From positions 5,208,001 through 5,272,000 of the forward strand of contig NZ_JADBEM010000001.1 of the NCBI RefSeq assembly GCF_014873875.1: a stretch of 64,000 nucleotides of DNA, given 5' to 3'. Both the position numbers and the translations under genes were made by a program. Under the pieces are notes generated by a model that was given only the letters and a program-made list of their open reading frames with translations, had not been told where the DNA came from and ran no database searches. Of this stretch, positions 22,987 through 31,941 are shown piece after piece. Position 1 is the first letter of the stretch, and each line of letters begins with the position of its first letter. This stretch comes from Actinopolymorpha pittospori (GTDB lineage: Bacteria > Actinomycetota > Actinomycetes > Propionibacteriales > Actinopolymorphaceae).

Positions 22987-24114
22987 GTGAAGATCACGGA
23001 CATCTCGTGGATCCATTCCGGTCGGGCGGTGTACGTCAAGATCGAGACCGACAAGGACATCACCGGCTATGGCGAGGCCACCAACTTCGCTCCGCGCTCC
23101 GTCATCGGCCTGATCGAAGAGATACGGCCGTACCTCCTCGGTGAGGACCCCCGCCGGATCGAGCATCTGTGGCAGGAAAGCTTCCGCCGGCTGTTCGCGC
23201 GCGGTGGACCGATCACCGGTTCCGCCCTGGCCGGCATCGACATGGCCCTGTGGGACATCAAGGGCAAGGAACTCGACACACCCGTGTACGAGCTTCTCGG
23301 TGGTCTCGCCCGCACGCGGGTGCGACTCTACGGTCACGTCACCGGGCACAGTGCCGAGGAGATCGCCGCCAACGCGAAGCGCCTCGCCGACCGCGGTGTC
23401 ACGGCCATCCGCTACCGCGGCTTCCACGACATGGACGCCAAGGGGTTGCACGACCACCAGCGTGCCGTACGCCAGCAGGTGGAATACACCGAGGCCATCC
23501 GGAGTGCGGTCGGGGACGACGTCGACCTGATCATCGAATGTCACGGGCGGTACGACCCGGACCACGCCGTCCAACTCGCACGCCAGGTGGCGGAGTTCAA
23601 CCCTCTCTACATCGAGGACCCGGTACGACACGAGAATCCCCAGGCGTTCAGATATCTGCGTAGCCACACCGGAATTCCGCTCGCGACCGGTGAGCGGGGC
23701 CACAGCAAGTGGGACTTCCGCGAACTCGTCGTCGACGGCCTGGTCGACTACGTGCGCCCCGACATCTGCTGGGCGGCGGGGTTCACCGAGATGAAGAAGA
23801 TCGCCGCTCTCGCGGAGGTCTACTACGTCAATCTCGTGCCGCACAACACGCAGGGTCCGCTCGGTTCGGCGGCGAGCCTGCACGCCTCCCTCGCGATCTC
23901 CAACGTCGCCCTGATGGAGGCACCGTTCGCGGGCCGGGATCCCGACGTCGACGTGGTGAGCCCCTGGCCGGTGGTCGAGGACGGCTACGCGCTGCCGCCC
24001 ACCGGTCCCGGGCTCGGTGTGGAGTTCCACGAGGACGCCGTCGCGCCGCCGGCCGAGCCGCGGCGTCAGCATCCCGTCCTGCGTGCCCTCGACGGTTCGG
24101 TGCGGGACTGGTGA
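22987..24114 (+). CDS. Enolase-superfamily sugar-acid dehydratase (galactonate dehydratase-like)
   Basis: Mandelate racemase/muconate lactonising family enzyme, 375 residues, from GTG 22987 with GGAGGAAC eight bases upstream. Metal ligands are arranged as in D-galactonate dehydratases: Glu in LIIECHGRYD, Glu in YIEDPV and Glu in TGERGHSKWDF, with catalytic His in LVPHNTQGPLG. HGR in the first motif is typical of acid-sugar dehydratases. It likely removes water from an aldonate or related acid to give a 2-keto-3-deoxy acid. It is the first gene of an operon with a complete ABC importer two bases downstream, so the importer probably brings in its substrate. Confidence 0.87.
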   Translation: MKITDISWIHSGRAVYVKIETDKDITGYGEATNFAPRSVIGLIEEIRPYLLGEDPRRIEHLWQESFRRLFARGGPITGSALAGIDMALWDIKGKELDTPVYELLGGLARTRVRLYGHVTGHSAEEIAANAKRLADRGVTAIRYRGFHDMDAKGLHDHQRAVRQQVEYTEAIRSAVGDDVDLIIECHGRYDPDHAVQLARQVAEFNPLYIEDPVRHENPQAFRYLRSHTGIPLATGERGHSKWDFRELVVDGLVDYVRPDICWAAGFTEMKKIAALAEVYYVNLVPHNTQGPLGSAASLHASLAISNVALMEAPFAGRDPDVDVVSPWPVVEDGYALPPTGPGLGVEFHEDAVAPPAEPRRQHPVLRALDGSVRDW

Positions 24115-24116
24115 CC

Positions 24117-25415
24117 ATGACCGCAGGCCACAGCCGTCGGCGTTTCCTCGGGTCGAGCGGGCTGCTGCTCGCCGGACTCGGCGTACCCGGGCTCACCTCG
24201 TGCGGCGGGGGATCGGGGTCTGGTGGTCAGGTCTCGCTGCGGATGTTCTGGTCCGGCAGCCAGGAGACCAACCGCATTCTCCTCAGCGTCATCAAGGCGT
24301 TCGAGAAGGCCAACTCCAAGATCGACATTCGACCGGAGTACGGCGCCGGCGGTGGTGCGGCGGACAAGCTCAACACCCAGATCGCGGGCGGTCGAGCACC
24401 GGACCTCATCGTGATGTCGACGTCCAGCATGTCCGACTACGTGAAGCGCAAGGTCATCTTCCCGCTGGACGAGTACACCTCCAGCGTGATCGACCTCTCC
24501 GACTTCGACAAGCGGGTCGTCGCCAACGCCACCATCGACGGCAAGCTCTACGCCCTGCCACTCGGTGTCAACGCGCCCGGACTCATCTACAACAGGACGG
24601 TCTTCGAACGTGCCGGCGTCGACGTCCCGCCGCCGGAGTGGACGTGGGACGACTTCGCGCACACGGCCAACGTCCTGACCACCGCGGTCGGAGACGGGGT
24701 CGCGGGAAGCGAGGACGCGGGCGGCAAGAAGGCTCCGTTCGAGCTGTTCATCCGGCAACGTGGCAAGGAACTCTTCGACGGTCCCCAGCTCGGCTTCACC
24801 AAGGAGGACCTCGGTGACTGGCTGGACTTCTGGTACCAGCTGCGCAGGACGGGCGGGGTCGTCGCACCGGACGTGCAGGCGCTTTACGACCAGATGGCCA
24901 ACAGCCCGCTGATCAAGGGGAAGGCGCCGATGCTGTTCGCCGCCGCGGACAACATCCTCGGGGCGCAGCCGCTGATCAAGGACAAGCTCGACCTGCACCT
25001 GTATCCCCGCGGTGAGGGCGACGCGCCGCTCGGCTTCTACCTCGTGTCCAACACGATGTTCGTCGGATACGCGCGAACCGAGCGCAAGCAGGAAACGGCC
25101 ACCGCGATCGGGGCCATGCTCACCAAGCCCGAGATCGCGAAGTTCAACATGGTCGAACACGGCATGCCACCGTCGTCGAAGGCCCGCGACCTGGTCGCGG
25201 CCGAACTCGACGCCGACGCGAAGCACGTGTTCGACTTCATCCAGAACTTCGCGACGATGGCCGGCGACCCGCCCGCGCCCGCACCGCCGGGAGGCTCCGA
25301 GGTCGAGGACATCCTCGACCGGACCAACACCGACGTGGCGTTCCGGCGTCTCGACATCCCCGCTGCGGTCGACCGCTTCTTCTCCGAGGCCTCCTCGGCG
25401 CTGAAGAGCGACTGA
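24117..25415 (+). CDS. Sugar ABC transporter substrate-binding lipoprotein
   Basis: Family 1 solute-binding protein, 432 residues, starting two bases after the dehydratase stop. A Tat-like SRRRFLGSSG leader is followed by a lipobox GLTSC, so it is probably a membrane-anchored lipoprotein. The mature part opens VSLRMFWSGSQETNRILLSV and has the typical hinge sequence KLYALPLGVNAPGLIYNRTV. It should deliver a sugar or uronic/aldonic acid oligomer to the two permeases that follow. Confidence 0.92.
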   Translation: MTAGHSRRRFLGSSGLLLAGLGVPGLTSCGGGSGSGGQVSLRMFWSGSQETNRILLSVIKAFEKANSKIDIRPEYGAGGGAADKLNTQIAGGRAPDLIVMSTSSMSDYVKRKVIFPLDEYTSSVIDLSDFDKRVVANATIDGKLYALPLGVNAPGLIYNRTVFERAGVDVPPPEWTWDDFAHTANVLTTAVGDGVAGSEDAGGKKAPFELFIRQRGKELFDGPQLGFTKEDLGDWLDFWYQLRRTGGVVAPDVQALYDQMANSPLIKGKAPMLFAAADNILGAQPLIKDKLDLHLYPRGEGDAPLGFYLVSNTMFVGYARTERKQETATAIGAMLTKPEIAKFNMVEHGMPPSSKARDLVAAELDADAKHVFDFIQNFATMAGDPPAPAPPGGSEVEDILDRTNTDVAFRRLDIPAAVDRFFSEASSALKSD

Positions 25416-25420
25416 CGCGC

Positions 25421-26389
25421 ATGGCGGCGACTACCGGCTCTGCGGCGTCGACCCGGGACCGTGGCTCGCGCGGTCCCGGGTCGGGGCGGCGTCGCTACAG
25501 TCCCTTCGGGACCGACAACCTGTGGGGAAACCTCTTCCTGCTGCCGTGGTTCCTCGGCTTCGTCGGCCTCACCTTCGGTCCGATGCTCGTCTCGCTGTAT
25601 CTGTCGTTCACCGACTATCCGCTGCTGTCCGCACCGAGTTGGATCGGCCTGGACAACTACGCGCGGATGTTCTTCCACGACCCGCGTTTCCTGCAGTCCG
25701 TACGCGTGACGCTCATCTACGTGGTGATCTCGGTACCCCTCGAGCTGACCTTCGCCCTCTTCCTCGCGCTCATCCTCAACCGCGGGCTGGCCGGTCTGGG
25801 CACGTACCGGGCGGTCTACTACGTACCCTCACTCCTCGGCGGCAGCGTCGCGGTCGCCGTGATGTGGCGGCAGATCTTCAGTGCAGACGGTCTGGTCAAC
25901 AGGTTCCTCGCGGTCTTCGGCGTCACCGGTCCGAGCTGGGTCTCCTCGCCGGAGTACTCGCTGTACACGCTGATCATCCTCACGGTCTGGCAGTTCGGCT
26001 CGCCGATGGTGATCTTCCTCGCGGGACTGCGGCAGGTGCCGCCCGAGTTGTACGACGCGGCGTCGGTGGACGGTGCGAACTGGTGGCGGCGGTTCGTGCA
26101 CGTCACGCTTCCGATGCTGACGCCGATCATCCTGTTCAACCTGATCCTGCGGACGGTCTCGGCGTTCCAGTCCTTCACCGGCGCCTACATCGTCAGTGGT
26201 GGCAGCGGTGGACCGTCGGACTCGACGCTGTTCTACACGCTGTACCTGTACCAGGAGGGATTCACCAACTTCCGGATGGGCTACGCCTCGGCGATGGCCT
26301 GGCTGATGTTCCTGACAGTCGGTGCGGTGACGCTCGTCAACTTCTTCATGAGCCGCTACTGGGTCCACTACGAGAGCGAAGACAGGTAG
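25421..26389 (+). CDS. Carbohydrate ABC transporter permease (MalF/UgpA-like)
   Basis: CUT1 permease of 322 residues with six helices starting at NLFLLPWFLGFVGLTFG and EAA loop LYDAASVDGANWWRRF. It starts six bases after the binding-protein stop. Its sequence closely resembles the permease at 3423 (both have MGYASAMAW near the C-terminus and STLFYTLYLYQ before it), so the two transporter systems are related paralogues. No ATPase gene is present. Confidence 0.93.
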   Translation: MAATTGSAASTRDRGSRGPGSGRRRYSPFGTDNLWGNLFLLPWFLGFVGLTFGPMLVSLYLSFTDYPLLSAPSWIGLDNYARMFFHDPRFLQSVRVTLIYVVISVPLELTFALFLALILNRGLAGLGTYRAVYYVPSLLGGSVAVAVMWRQIFSADGLVNRFLAVFGVTGPSWVSSPEYSLYTLIILTVWQFGSPMVIFLAGLRQVPPELYDAASVDGANWWRRFVHVTLPMLTPIILFNLILRTVSAFQSFTGAYIVSGGSGGPSDSTLFYTLYLYQEGFTNFRMGYASAMAWLMFLTVGAVTLVNFFMSRYWVHYESEDR

Positions 26390-26400
26390 GAGGCTGACCC

Positions 26401-27273
26401 GTGGGCTTCTCGTCGACCTCGGTCCCGGTGTCGCGCGGCGGGGTGCACCGCGTTCCACGACTGGTGGCACACGTCGCACTCGTCGTCGGTGCGGTGATCA
26501 TGATCTACCCGTTGGTGTGGATGCTCTCGAGTTCGGTGAAGCCGGCGGAGGAGATCTTCACCGACATCTCGCTCCTCCCGAGACACCTCACGCTCGCCAA
26601 CTACCTCGACGGCTGGTCCGGGCTGGAGCTTCCGTTCGGGAGGTACTTCCTCAACTCGCTGCTGGTCTGTGCCGGCGCGATCGTGGGAAACCTGGTCGGT
26701 TGTTCGATGGCGGCCTACGCGTTCGCCCGGTTGCGCTTCCGCTTCCGGAACCTGTGGTTCGCGCTGATGATGGCGACCATCATGCTGCCCTCCCACGTCA
26801 CGCTCATTCCGCAGTACGCGTTGTTCAACAGCATCGGCTGGACCAACTCCTACCTGCCCCTGATCGTGCCCAAGCTGCTCGCGACGGAGTCGTTCTTCAT
26901 CTTCCTGATCGTGCAGTTCATCAGGGGCCTGCCGCGTGAGCTCGACGACGCCGCCAAGATCGACGGCTGTGGACCACCGGGCATCTACTGGCGGATCATC
27001 CTGCCGCTGCTGCGTCCTGCCCTGGTGACCACGACGATCTTCACGTTCATCTGGACCTACAACGACTTCTTCTCCCAGCTCATCTACCTGTCCGACTCGA
27101 GGCTGTTCACGGTGCCGCTCGCGCTCAGCCTCTTCCTGGACATGACGGGGGAGTCGGCCTGGGGGCCCATGTTCGCGATGAGCGTGTTGTCGCTGATCCC
27201 GGTCCTGGTGTTCTTCGTGGTGTTCCAGCGGATGATCATCGAGGGCATCTCGACCAGCGGTCTGCGGTCCTGA
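26401..27273 (+). CDS. Carbohydrate ABC transporter permease (MalG/UgpE-like)
   Basis: Second CUT1 permease, 290 residues from GTG 26401, with AGGAGG eight bases upstream. Six helices from LVAHVALVVGAVIMIYPLVW; EAA loop ELDDAAKIDGCGPPGIYW; ends GISTSGLRS. It is closely similar to the permease at 2500 (both contain FIRGLPRELD and TWNDFFS/TYNDFFS). It completes the importer of this operon. Confidence 0.93.
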   Translation: MGFSSTSVPVSRGGVHRVPRLVAHVALVVGAVIMIYPLVWMLSSSVKPAEEIFTDISLLPRHLTLANYLDGWSGLELPFGRYFLNSLLVCAGAIVGNLVGCSMAAYAFARLRFRFRNLWFALMMATIMLPSHVTLIPQYALFNSIGWTNSYLPLIVPKLLATESFFIFLIVQFIRGLPRELDDAAKIDGCGPPGIYWRIILPLLRPALVTTTIFTFIWTYNDFFSQLIYLSDSRLFTVPLALSLFLDMTGESAWGPMFAMSVLSLIPVLVFFVVFQRMIIEGISTSGLRS

Positions 27274-27285
27274 AGGAGGCCCGAC

Positions 27286-27918
27286 GTGCGTTTCGGCCGG
27301 ATCCACGCCATCCTCGAGGTCTTCGCCAACCACGTGTTGCTCAGCTTGTTGTGGCTGGTGGGATGCCTTCCGGTCGTGACCGTCCCGGCGTCGACCGCCG
27401 CGATGTTCGCGGTCACCCGGCGGTGGGCGGACGGCGACGAACCCCGACTCCTCGGCGAGTTCGCTTCCGCGTTCCGGCGTCTGTTCTGGCGGAGTTCGCT
27501 CGTCGGTGTCGTCTGGCTGGCGGCCGGAGCCGTTCTGCTCCTCGACTTCGTGATCATCGGTCACATGGAGGCGGGTGTGCGCCGGCCGTTGTGGGTGCTC
27601 CTCGCGGGCCTGAGTGTCATCTACGCGTTGACATCGGCGAACGTGGGCCCGGCGCTGACCGGCCGCGACGTCGGGTGGCGCCGCGTGGTCGCGAACGCTG
27701 CCCTCGTGGCCGCCGCCCAGCCGTTGCCGACCGCCGCGTCGGCGCTGGTCATGGCGTCGGCCGCGACGCTGGTGTGGGTCTTCCCGCCGGTGCTCCTCGT
27801 GCTGCCGAGCGTCACGGCGTACGTCGTGACCCGGTTGCACGTTCGTGCGGTTCGCCACCTGCTGGACCGGGAGACGGGTCGTACGCCGCGGTCGAGTCGT
27901 CAGCCGGTCTCGGGTTGA
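27286..27918 (+). CDS. YesL-like DUF624 membrane protein
   Basis: Integral membrane protein of 210 residues with five predicted helices, starting at GTG 27286 after a strong GAAGGAGG. The opening ILEVFANHVLLSLLWLVGCL and the PVVTVPASTAAMFAV motif are characteristic of the YesL family, found next to CUT1 sugar importers in Firmicutes (B. subtilis yesLMNOPQ, rhamnogalacturonan use) and actinobacteria. Its molecular role is not known; an accessory role with the transporter is inferred from this recurrent context. Confidence 0.85.
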   Translation: MRFGRIHAILEVFANHVLLSLLWLVGCLPVVTVPASTAAMFAVTRRWADGDEPRLLGEFASAFRRLFWRSSLVGVVWLAAGAVLLLDFVIIGHMEAGVRRPLWVLLAGLSVIYALTSANVGPALTGRDVGWRRVVANAALVAAAQPLPTAASALVMASAATLVWVFPPVLLVLPSVTAYVVTRLHVRAVRHLLDRETGRTPRSSRQPVSG

Positions 27919-27966
27919 GCTGGCGGCGATATCCGGTTGTGGGACGGGCCCGGGTGGTGCTGAAGT

Positions 27967-28749
27967 GTGCCGGTGGACAGTGGTGTGGTGCTGGCGTGCT
28001 TCGACCAGCAGATGCGGCGGGACGCTCCTCCTGACGGACCGGGCGCACGGGTCGAGCGGGCCGACGACGTGGTGCGACAGGTCGGAGGCGACGCCGGCTG
28101 GAACGGAGTTCTGTGGTCGGAACTGGACGCCGACACCGCGGACGCGGCGATCGCCGCCCAGGTGCGCCACTTCCGCGAACTGGGCCAGGAGTTCGAGTGG
28201 AAGCTGTACTCCCACGACCGGCCCGTCGACCTGGCGGAGCGACTTCGGCGCGCGGGCTTCGCCGCGGAGCCTCCGGAGACGTTGATGGTTGCCGAAGTCG
28301 CCGCCCTGACCACCGAGGTCGAACTCCCCGACGGTGTCGATCTACGCCTCATAACCGATCCGGAGGCAGTCGACCTGGTGGTGGACGTGCACGAGCAGGC
28401 GTTCGGTGAGGACGGTTCCCGCTTCCGCGACAGCATCCGCGCCCAACTGGCGGAGCAGCCGGACAGGGTGGCCGTGGTCCTCGCCGTGGCCGGCGACGTG
28501 CCGGTGTGCGCGGCACGGATGGAGATGCCTCCGGGCACCGACTTCGCCAGCCTCTGGGGCGGGGGCACCCTGCCAACCTGGCGTGGACGTGGCATCTACC
28601 GGGCGACGGTCGCGCTCCGCGCCCGCATCGCCGCCGAGCGCGGCTACCGCTACCTCCAGGTCGACGCCTCGGACCAGAGCCAGCCGATCCTGGGGCGGCT
28701 CGGGTTCGTCGCGCTGAGCACCACCACGCCGTACGTGTACGAGGCTTAG
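27967..28749 (+). CDS. GNAT family N-acetyltransferase
   Basis: Protein of 260 residues. The C-terminal half is a GNAT domain with the acetyl-CoA loop TLPTWRGRGIYRATVALRAR and the end LGRLGFVALSTTTPYVYEA. The N-terminal half (FRELGQEFEWKLYSHDRPVD) is a degenerate or companion GNAT lobe. The stop codon TAG at 28747-28749 lies inside the 5-base target duplication of the IS1380 element that follows, so the insertion left the reading frame exactly intact. Substrate unknown. Confidence 0.85.
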   Translation: MPVDSGVVLACFDQQMRRDAPPDGPGARVERADDVVRQVGGDAGWNGVLWSELDADTADAAIAAQVRHFRELGQEFEWKLYSHDRPVDLAERLRRAGFAAEPPETLMVAEVAALTTEVELPDGVDLRLITDPEAVDLVVDVHEQAFGEDGSRFRDSIRAQLAEQPDRVAVVLAVAGDVPVCAARMEMPPGTDFASLWGGGTLPTWRGRGIYRATVALRARIAAERGYRYLQVDASDQSQPILGRLGFVALSTTTPYVYEA

Positions 28750-30424
28750 CCTCAATCCGTGGACCGGGTGAGTGGGCCCTCGGCGCGGTAGCAGGGAAAG
28801 TGCCTTCTGGATCGGGAGAATCTGGAGTGTCGAAGTCCTGATCCAACCCGATCCAAAAGGCACTGGTAGTGAAGTTACCGTATGGGTGGTCGCGTGCGAG
28901 GCCGGTGTTCGATGATCAGAACCTGGTGTCGTGTGCGGGCCTGGTGCCGGTGATGGCGTTGGCCGAGCGGGCGGGCCTGTCGGAGCTGGTGGACGAGCGG
29001 GTCGCGATCCGGACCACGACGGTGAGGTCGGCAGCGGTGAACCCGGCGGGCAAGCTGACTTCGATCGTCGCGGGGATGGCTGCCGGCGCGGACTGTATCG
29101 ACGATCTGGATGTGATCCGCTCTGGTGGGATGCGGCGGCTGTTCGGCGGGGTGTATGCGCCGGCGACGCTGGGCCAGTTTCTGCGGGAGTTCACCCACGG
29201 CCACTGCATGCAGTTGGCGTCGGTCGCGCGGGCGCACCTGGTCAACCTTGTCCAGGCCAGCGGGCTGCTCCCCGGCATCGAGACCCAGGCGTTCATCGAC
29301 ATCGACTCACTCCTACGCCCGGTCTATGGGCACGCCAAGCAGGGCGCGAGCTTCGGGCACACCAAGATCGCCGGCCGGCAGGTGCTGCGCCGGGGCTTGT
29401 CACCGCTGGCGACCACGATCAGCACCAGCCAGGGCGCGCCGGTGGTGGCCGGGATCCGGCTCCGCGCCGGACGGGCCGGGTCTGGGAAAGGTGCGGCGAG
29501 CATGGTGGTCGAAGCGATCGCCACCACCCGCGCCGCCGGGGCGGCCGGCGAAATCCTGATGCGGGGCGACTCGGCGTATGGCAACCACGCCGTGGTCGCC
29601 GCGTGTGTGAAAGCAGGGGCGCGGTTTCTCGGTGGTGCTGACCAAGAACCCGGCAGTGACCGCTGCGATCGCCTCCATCCCCGAGCACGCCTGGACCCCG
29701 GTGCACTACCCCGGCGCGGTCACCGATCCCGACACCGGTGAGTTGATCTCCGACGCCGAGGTCGCCGAGACGGAGTTCACCGCGTTCACCTCCACCAAAC
29801 ACCCGGTCACCGCCCGGCTGGTCGTGCGCAGGGTCCGTGACCGAGCCCACGACCAGGCCGGCGATCAGGAGCTGTTCCCGGTCTGGCGTCATCACCCGTT
29901 CTTCACCAACAACACCGAACCCACCGCGCAGGCTGACATCACCCACCGCCGGCACGCGATCATCGAAACCGTGTTCGCCGACCTGATCGACGGACCACTC
30001 GCACACCTACCCTCAGGCCGGTTCGCCGCCAACAGCGCCTGGGCGATCTGCGCAGCCATCACCCACAACCTGCTCCGCGCCGCCGGCACCCTCACCAGCC
30101 CCCGCCACGCCGCCGCCCGCGGCGCGACGCTGCGCCGCCACATCGTCACCGTCCCCGCCAGAATCGCCCACCCACAGCGCCGCACCGTCCTACACCTGCC
30201 CGAGCACTGGCCCTGGGCGGAACAGTGGAACACCCTCTGGCACAACGTGTTCCGCCCCGCAACCGGGCCACCACACGTCGCCTAAAACTAGCCACCCGCC
30301 ACCAAGGCCCGACCGGAGACCAAAGGAAAGCTGGGCAGACCAGCAATCCCGGCCTGCCCACCCACCACCAACCACGACCCACCCACAACCAAGACCATCA
30401 ACTCAGCGGGTCCACGGATCGAGG
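28750..30424 (+). mobile_element. IS1380-family insertion sequence
   Basis: The ends are defined by imperfect 24-bp inverted repeats: 28750-28773 begins CCTCAATCCGTGGACC and the reverse complement of 30401-30424 begins CCTCGATCCGTGGACC, with 3 mismatches over 24. A 5-bp target duplication CTTAG flanks both sides (28745-28749 and 30425-30429). The length of 1675 bp and a single DDE transposase gene fit IS1380. The transposase is frameshifted, so this copy is probably stuck. The little-diverged ends suggest a fairly recent insertion. Confidence 0.92.
28869..30285 (+). pseudogene. IS1380 transposase, frameshifted
   Basis: A GTG-initiated frame gives LPYGWSRARPVFDDQNLVSC, the first DDE Asp in QAFIDIDSLLRPVYG and the second in LMRGDSAYGNH. 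At about 29625, in GCGCGGTTTCTCGG, one extra T breaks the frame. The sense continues in the next frame as VVLTKNPAVTAAIASIPEHA and reaches the catalytic Glu in HAIIETVFADLIDGPLAHLP and the family C-terminus. Full-length protein would be about 471 residues. Neither half has all three acidic residues. A programmed frameshift is conceivable, but IS1380 elements normally use a single frame. Confidence 0.88.
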
Positions 30425-30594
30425 CTTAGGGTGCGTCTCCCACATCCTGCCTGACTCGCGATGCCCCGCATCCACGCTGGCCACGTTGTCCTCGTCGCGC
30501 GTAGAACACCGCTACGCGCTCCTCCTCCGCCTCGCCACCGCGGCGCGGATGCACCGCTCGCTTCACCGGCTCGATGTGGGAGACGCTCCCTAGG
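30425..30594. repeat. 170-bp palindromic element between convergent genes
   Basis: The outer arms, 30425-30446 and 30573-30594, are inverted copies matching at 20 of 22 positions, with a perfect core GCGTCTCCCACATC. Inside lie GCATCC/GGATGC and a tight GCGCGTAG/CTACGCGC hairpin, so the whole unit can fold into one long rod. The left arm contains the TAG of the acetyltransferase gene as it was before the IS insertion, and the right arm the stop of the convergent regulator gene. It may be a MITE-like repeat or a large bidirectional terminator. Confidence 0.65.
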
Positions 30595-30898
30595 GCGCCT
30601 CTCCGACGATCGCGCGGAGCGCGGCCACATGGTCGCGGTAGGCGGCTCGACCGGCCGACGTCAACTGGAGCCAGACACGCTGGCGGGTGTCGCGAACCGC
30701 CTTGCGCTGTTGGACGTATCCGGTGTCGATCAGCACGCTCACATGCTTGCTGAGGACGGAGGCACTGACCTCCAGTCGCTCCTGGACGACGCTGAACTCG
30801 GCTTCGGCCACCGCGTCCAGGAGCGCGCAGATGCGCAGTCGGTTGGACGCGTGGATCGTGGCGTTGAAGCCATCGACGGGATTGTCGCTCATGCTCAT
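30590..30898 (-). CDS. MarR/ArsR-like winged-helix regulator
   Basis: Small DNA-binding protein of 102 residues. The winged helix is clear: NRLRICALLDAVAEAEFSVV, QERLEVSASVLSKHVSVLID and TGYVQQRKAVRDTRQRVWLQ. This is the short HTH_34-type regulator often paired with a membrane protein. The ATG at 30898 overlaps the stop of the membrane protein gene by four bases (ATGA). It probably controls that two-gene unit and perhaps others. Confidence 0.85.
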   Translation of the reverse strand: MSMSDNPVDGFNATIHASNRLRICALLDAVAEAEFSVVQERLEVSASVLSKHVSVLIDTGYVQQRKAVRDTRQRVWLQLTSAGRAAYRDHVAALRAIVGEAP

Positions 30899-31356
30899 GC
30901 CGACCTTCGGGCGCGTCGTCGGAAGAGTGCGCCGGAGGCCGCGATGATCAGCGCGCCGATGGCAGCCGCCGCCACCCACCAGTACGTCTGTCCGTACGCC
31001 ACGTCCAGCACCGCGGCGGCGGCGAAGGTGAGGAAGATGCCGATGGTGGGAGGCCACACCAGGCGAGCATCGGCTCGACCAAGCTGTGCGCGGACACCGA
31101 CTTTATTGACGTAGACGCGCACCAAGCCGCCGACACCTGCCAGCGCCACCAGGGTGACCACGACCGTGGCGGGCCCAGGCAGCAGTTGGCCCAGAGCGAG
31201 GACCGCGACCAGGAGGGCGAGGGCGGGGAAGTACCAGCCGGGAACGGGGATGGTTTCGATGCTGGATCGAGCCTGCTCGGCCGCGCGGAGGGCGACTCGT
31301 GCCTCCTCGGGTGTGGGGCGAGGGCTCGGACTGTCGGGGTGGGCGTCTGTTTCCAT
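30895..31356 (-). CDS. Small integral membrane protein paired with regulator
   Basis: 153 residues with a charged N-terminus (about 40) and four predicted helices: WYFPALALLVAVLALGQLL, ATVVVTLVALAGVGGLVRVY, PTIGIFLTFAAAAVLDVAYG and WWVAAAAIGALIIAASGALF. It is not assigned to a characterised family. It precedes and overlaps the winged-helix gene, an arrangement common for small actinobacterial regulator/membrane-protein pairs. The region upstream of its ATG is A/T-rich for this genome (31370-31390), a likely promoter. Confidence 0.7.
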   Translation of the reverse strand: METDAHPDSPSPRPTPEEARVALRAAEQARSSIETIPVPGWYFPALALLVAVLALGQLLPGPATVVVTLVALAGVGGLVRVYVNKVGVRAQLGRADARLVWPPTIGIFLTFAAAAVLDVAYGQTYWWVAAAAIGALIIAASGALFRRRARRSA

Positions 31357-31461
31357 GGCGGAAAGAAAAGCATGCGACTTTCCAAGTTGTCAACTCGCGA
31401 CTTTCCGATCCGGCAAGCGTGACCTTCGGGACGTGGACCGGCGAGCGTCCGCCGTCAGGTT

Positions 31462-31483
31462 GACCTAGAGCGCGCTCTAGGTC
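31462..31483. promoter_or_regulatory. Perfect 22-bp palindrome upstream of CMD gene
   Basis: The 22 bases are fully self-complementary; the half site is GACCTAGAGCG. They end 14 bases before the ATG at 31498, over the expected ribosome-binding area and close to the transcription start, so a bound dimer would block expression. TetR- and GntR-type repressors bind sites of this kind. No cognate regulator is adjacent. Confidence 0.7.
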
Positions 31484-31497
31484 ATACGTTCGTGGAC

Positions 31498-31941
31498 ATG
31501 GACCAGGAACGGAACAGCAGGAACACCGGATCGGGCGGCTCCGAGGTCCGTCAGGACCGCTTCGAGCATGGCCTGGAGGTCCTCAGCCGCATCGACGGTG
31601 AGAGCGGACACCGGGTCGTCGAATCCCTGAACGACATCTCGCCCGAACTCGGACACCAGATCGTCGCCTGGGCGTTTGGAGACATGTACGACCGGCCCGC
31701 GCTGCCGCCGCGGGACCGTCAGCTCGTCACCCTCGGCATGCTGACCGCGCTCGGTGGCTGCGAGGTCGAACTCGACGTTCACATCAACGCTTCCCTCAAC
31801 GTGGGTCTCAGCCCCGAGGAGGTCGTCGAGGCCCTGCTGCACGCGGCGGTCCACTGCGGGATCCCCAGGTCGCTCAACGCCACCCTCGTCGCGAAGAAGG
31901 TCTTCGGCGAACGCGGACTGCTGCCGGTCGCGGGCTCGTGA
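31498..31941 (+). CDS. Carboxymuconolactone decarboxylase family protein
   Basis: CMD-fold protein of 147 residues (149 from an in-frame GTG at 31492). It matches gamma-carboxymuconolactone decarboxylases in RDRQLVTLGMLTALGGCEVE, LDVHINASLNVGLSPEEVVE and ALLHAAVHCGIPRSLNATLV. The AhpD-type CxxC pair is absent, so it is of the decarboxylase rather than peroxidase branch. No protocatechuate pathway genes are nearby. A perfect palindrome lies directly upstream. It is coupled to the NUDIX gene by a GTGA overlap. Confidence 0.88.
   Translation: MDQERNSRNTGSGGSEVRQDRFEHGLEVLSRIDGESGHRVVESLNDISPELGHQIVAWAFGDMYDRPALPPRDRQLVTLGMLTALGGCEVELDVHINASLNVGLSPEEVVEALLHAAVHCGIPRSLNATLVAKKVFGERGLLPVAGS

Noticed and set aside
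26368-28215. Minus-strand open frame of 615 codons opposite the permease and YesL genes
   Set aside because: Its composition (Arg, His, Gln, Asp-rich) is the typical antisense of membrane-protein genes in this genome, and it has no ribosome site.
29620-29640. Programmed frameshift making a full IS1380 transposase
   Set aside because: There is no known need for frameshifting in IS1380 and no supporting slippery heptamer; a single-base lesion is simpler.
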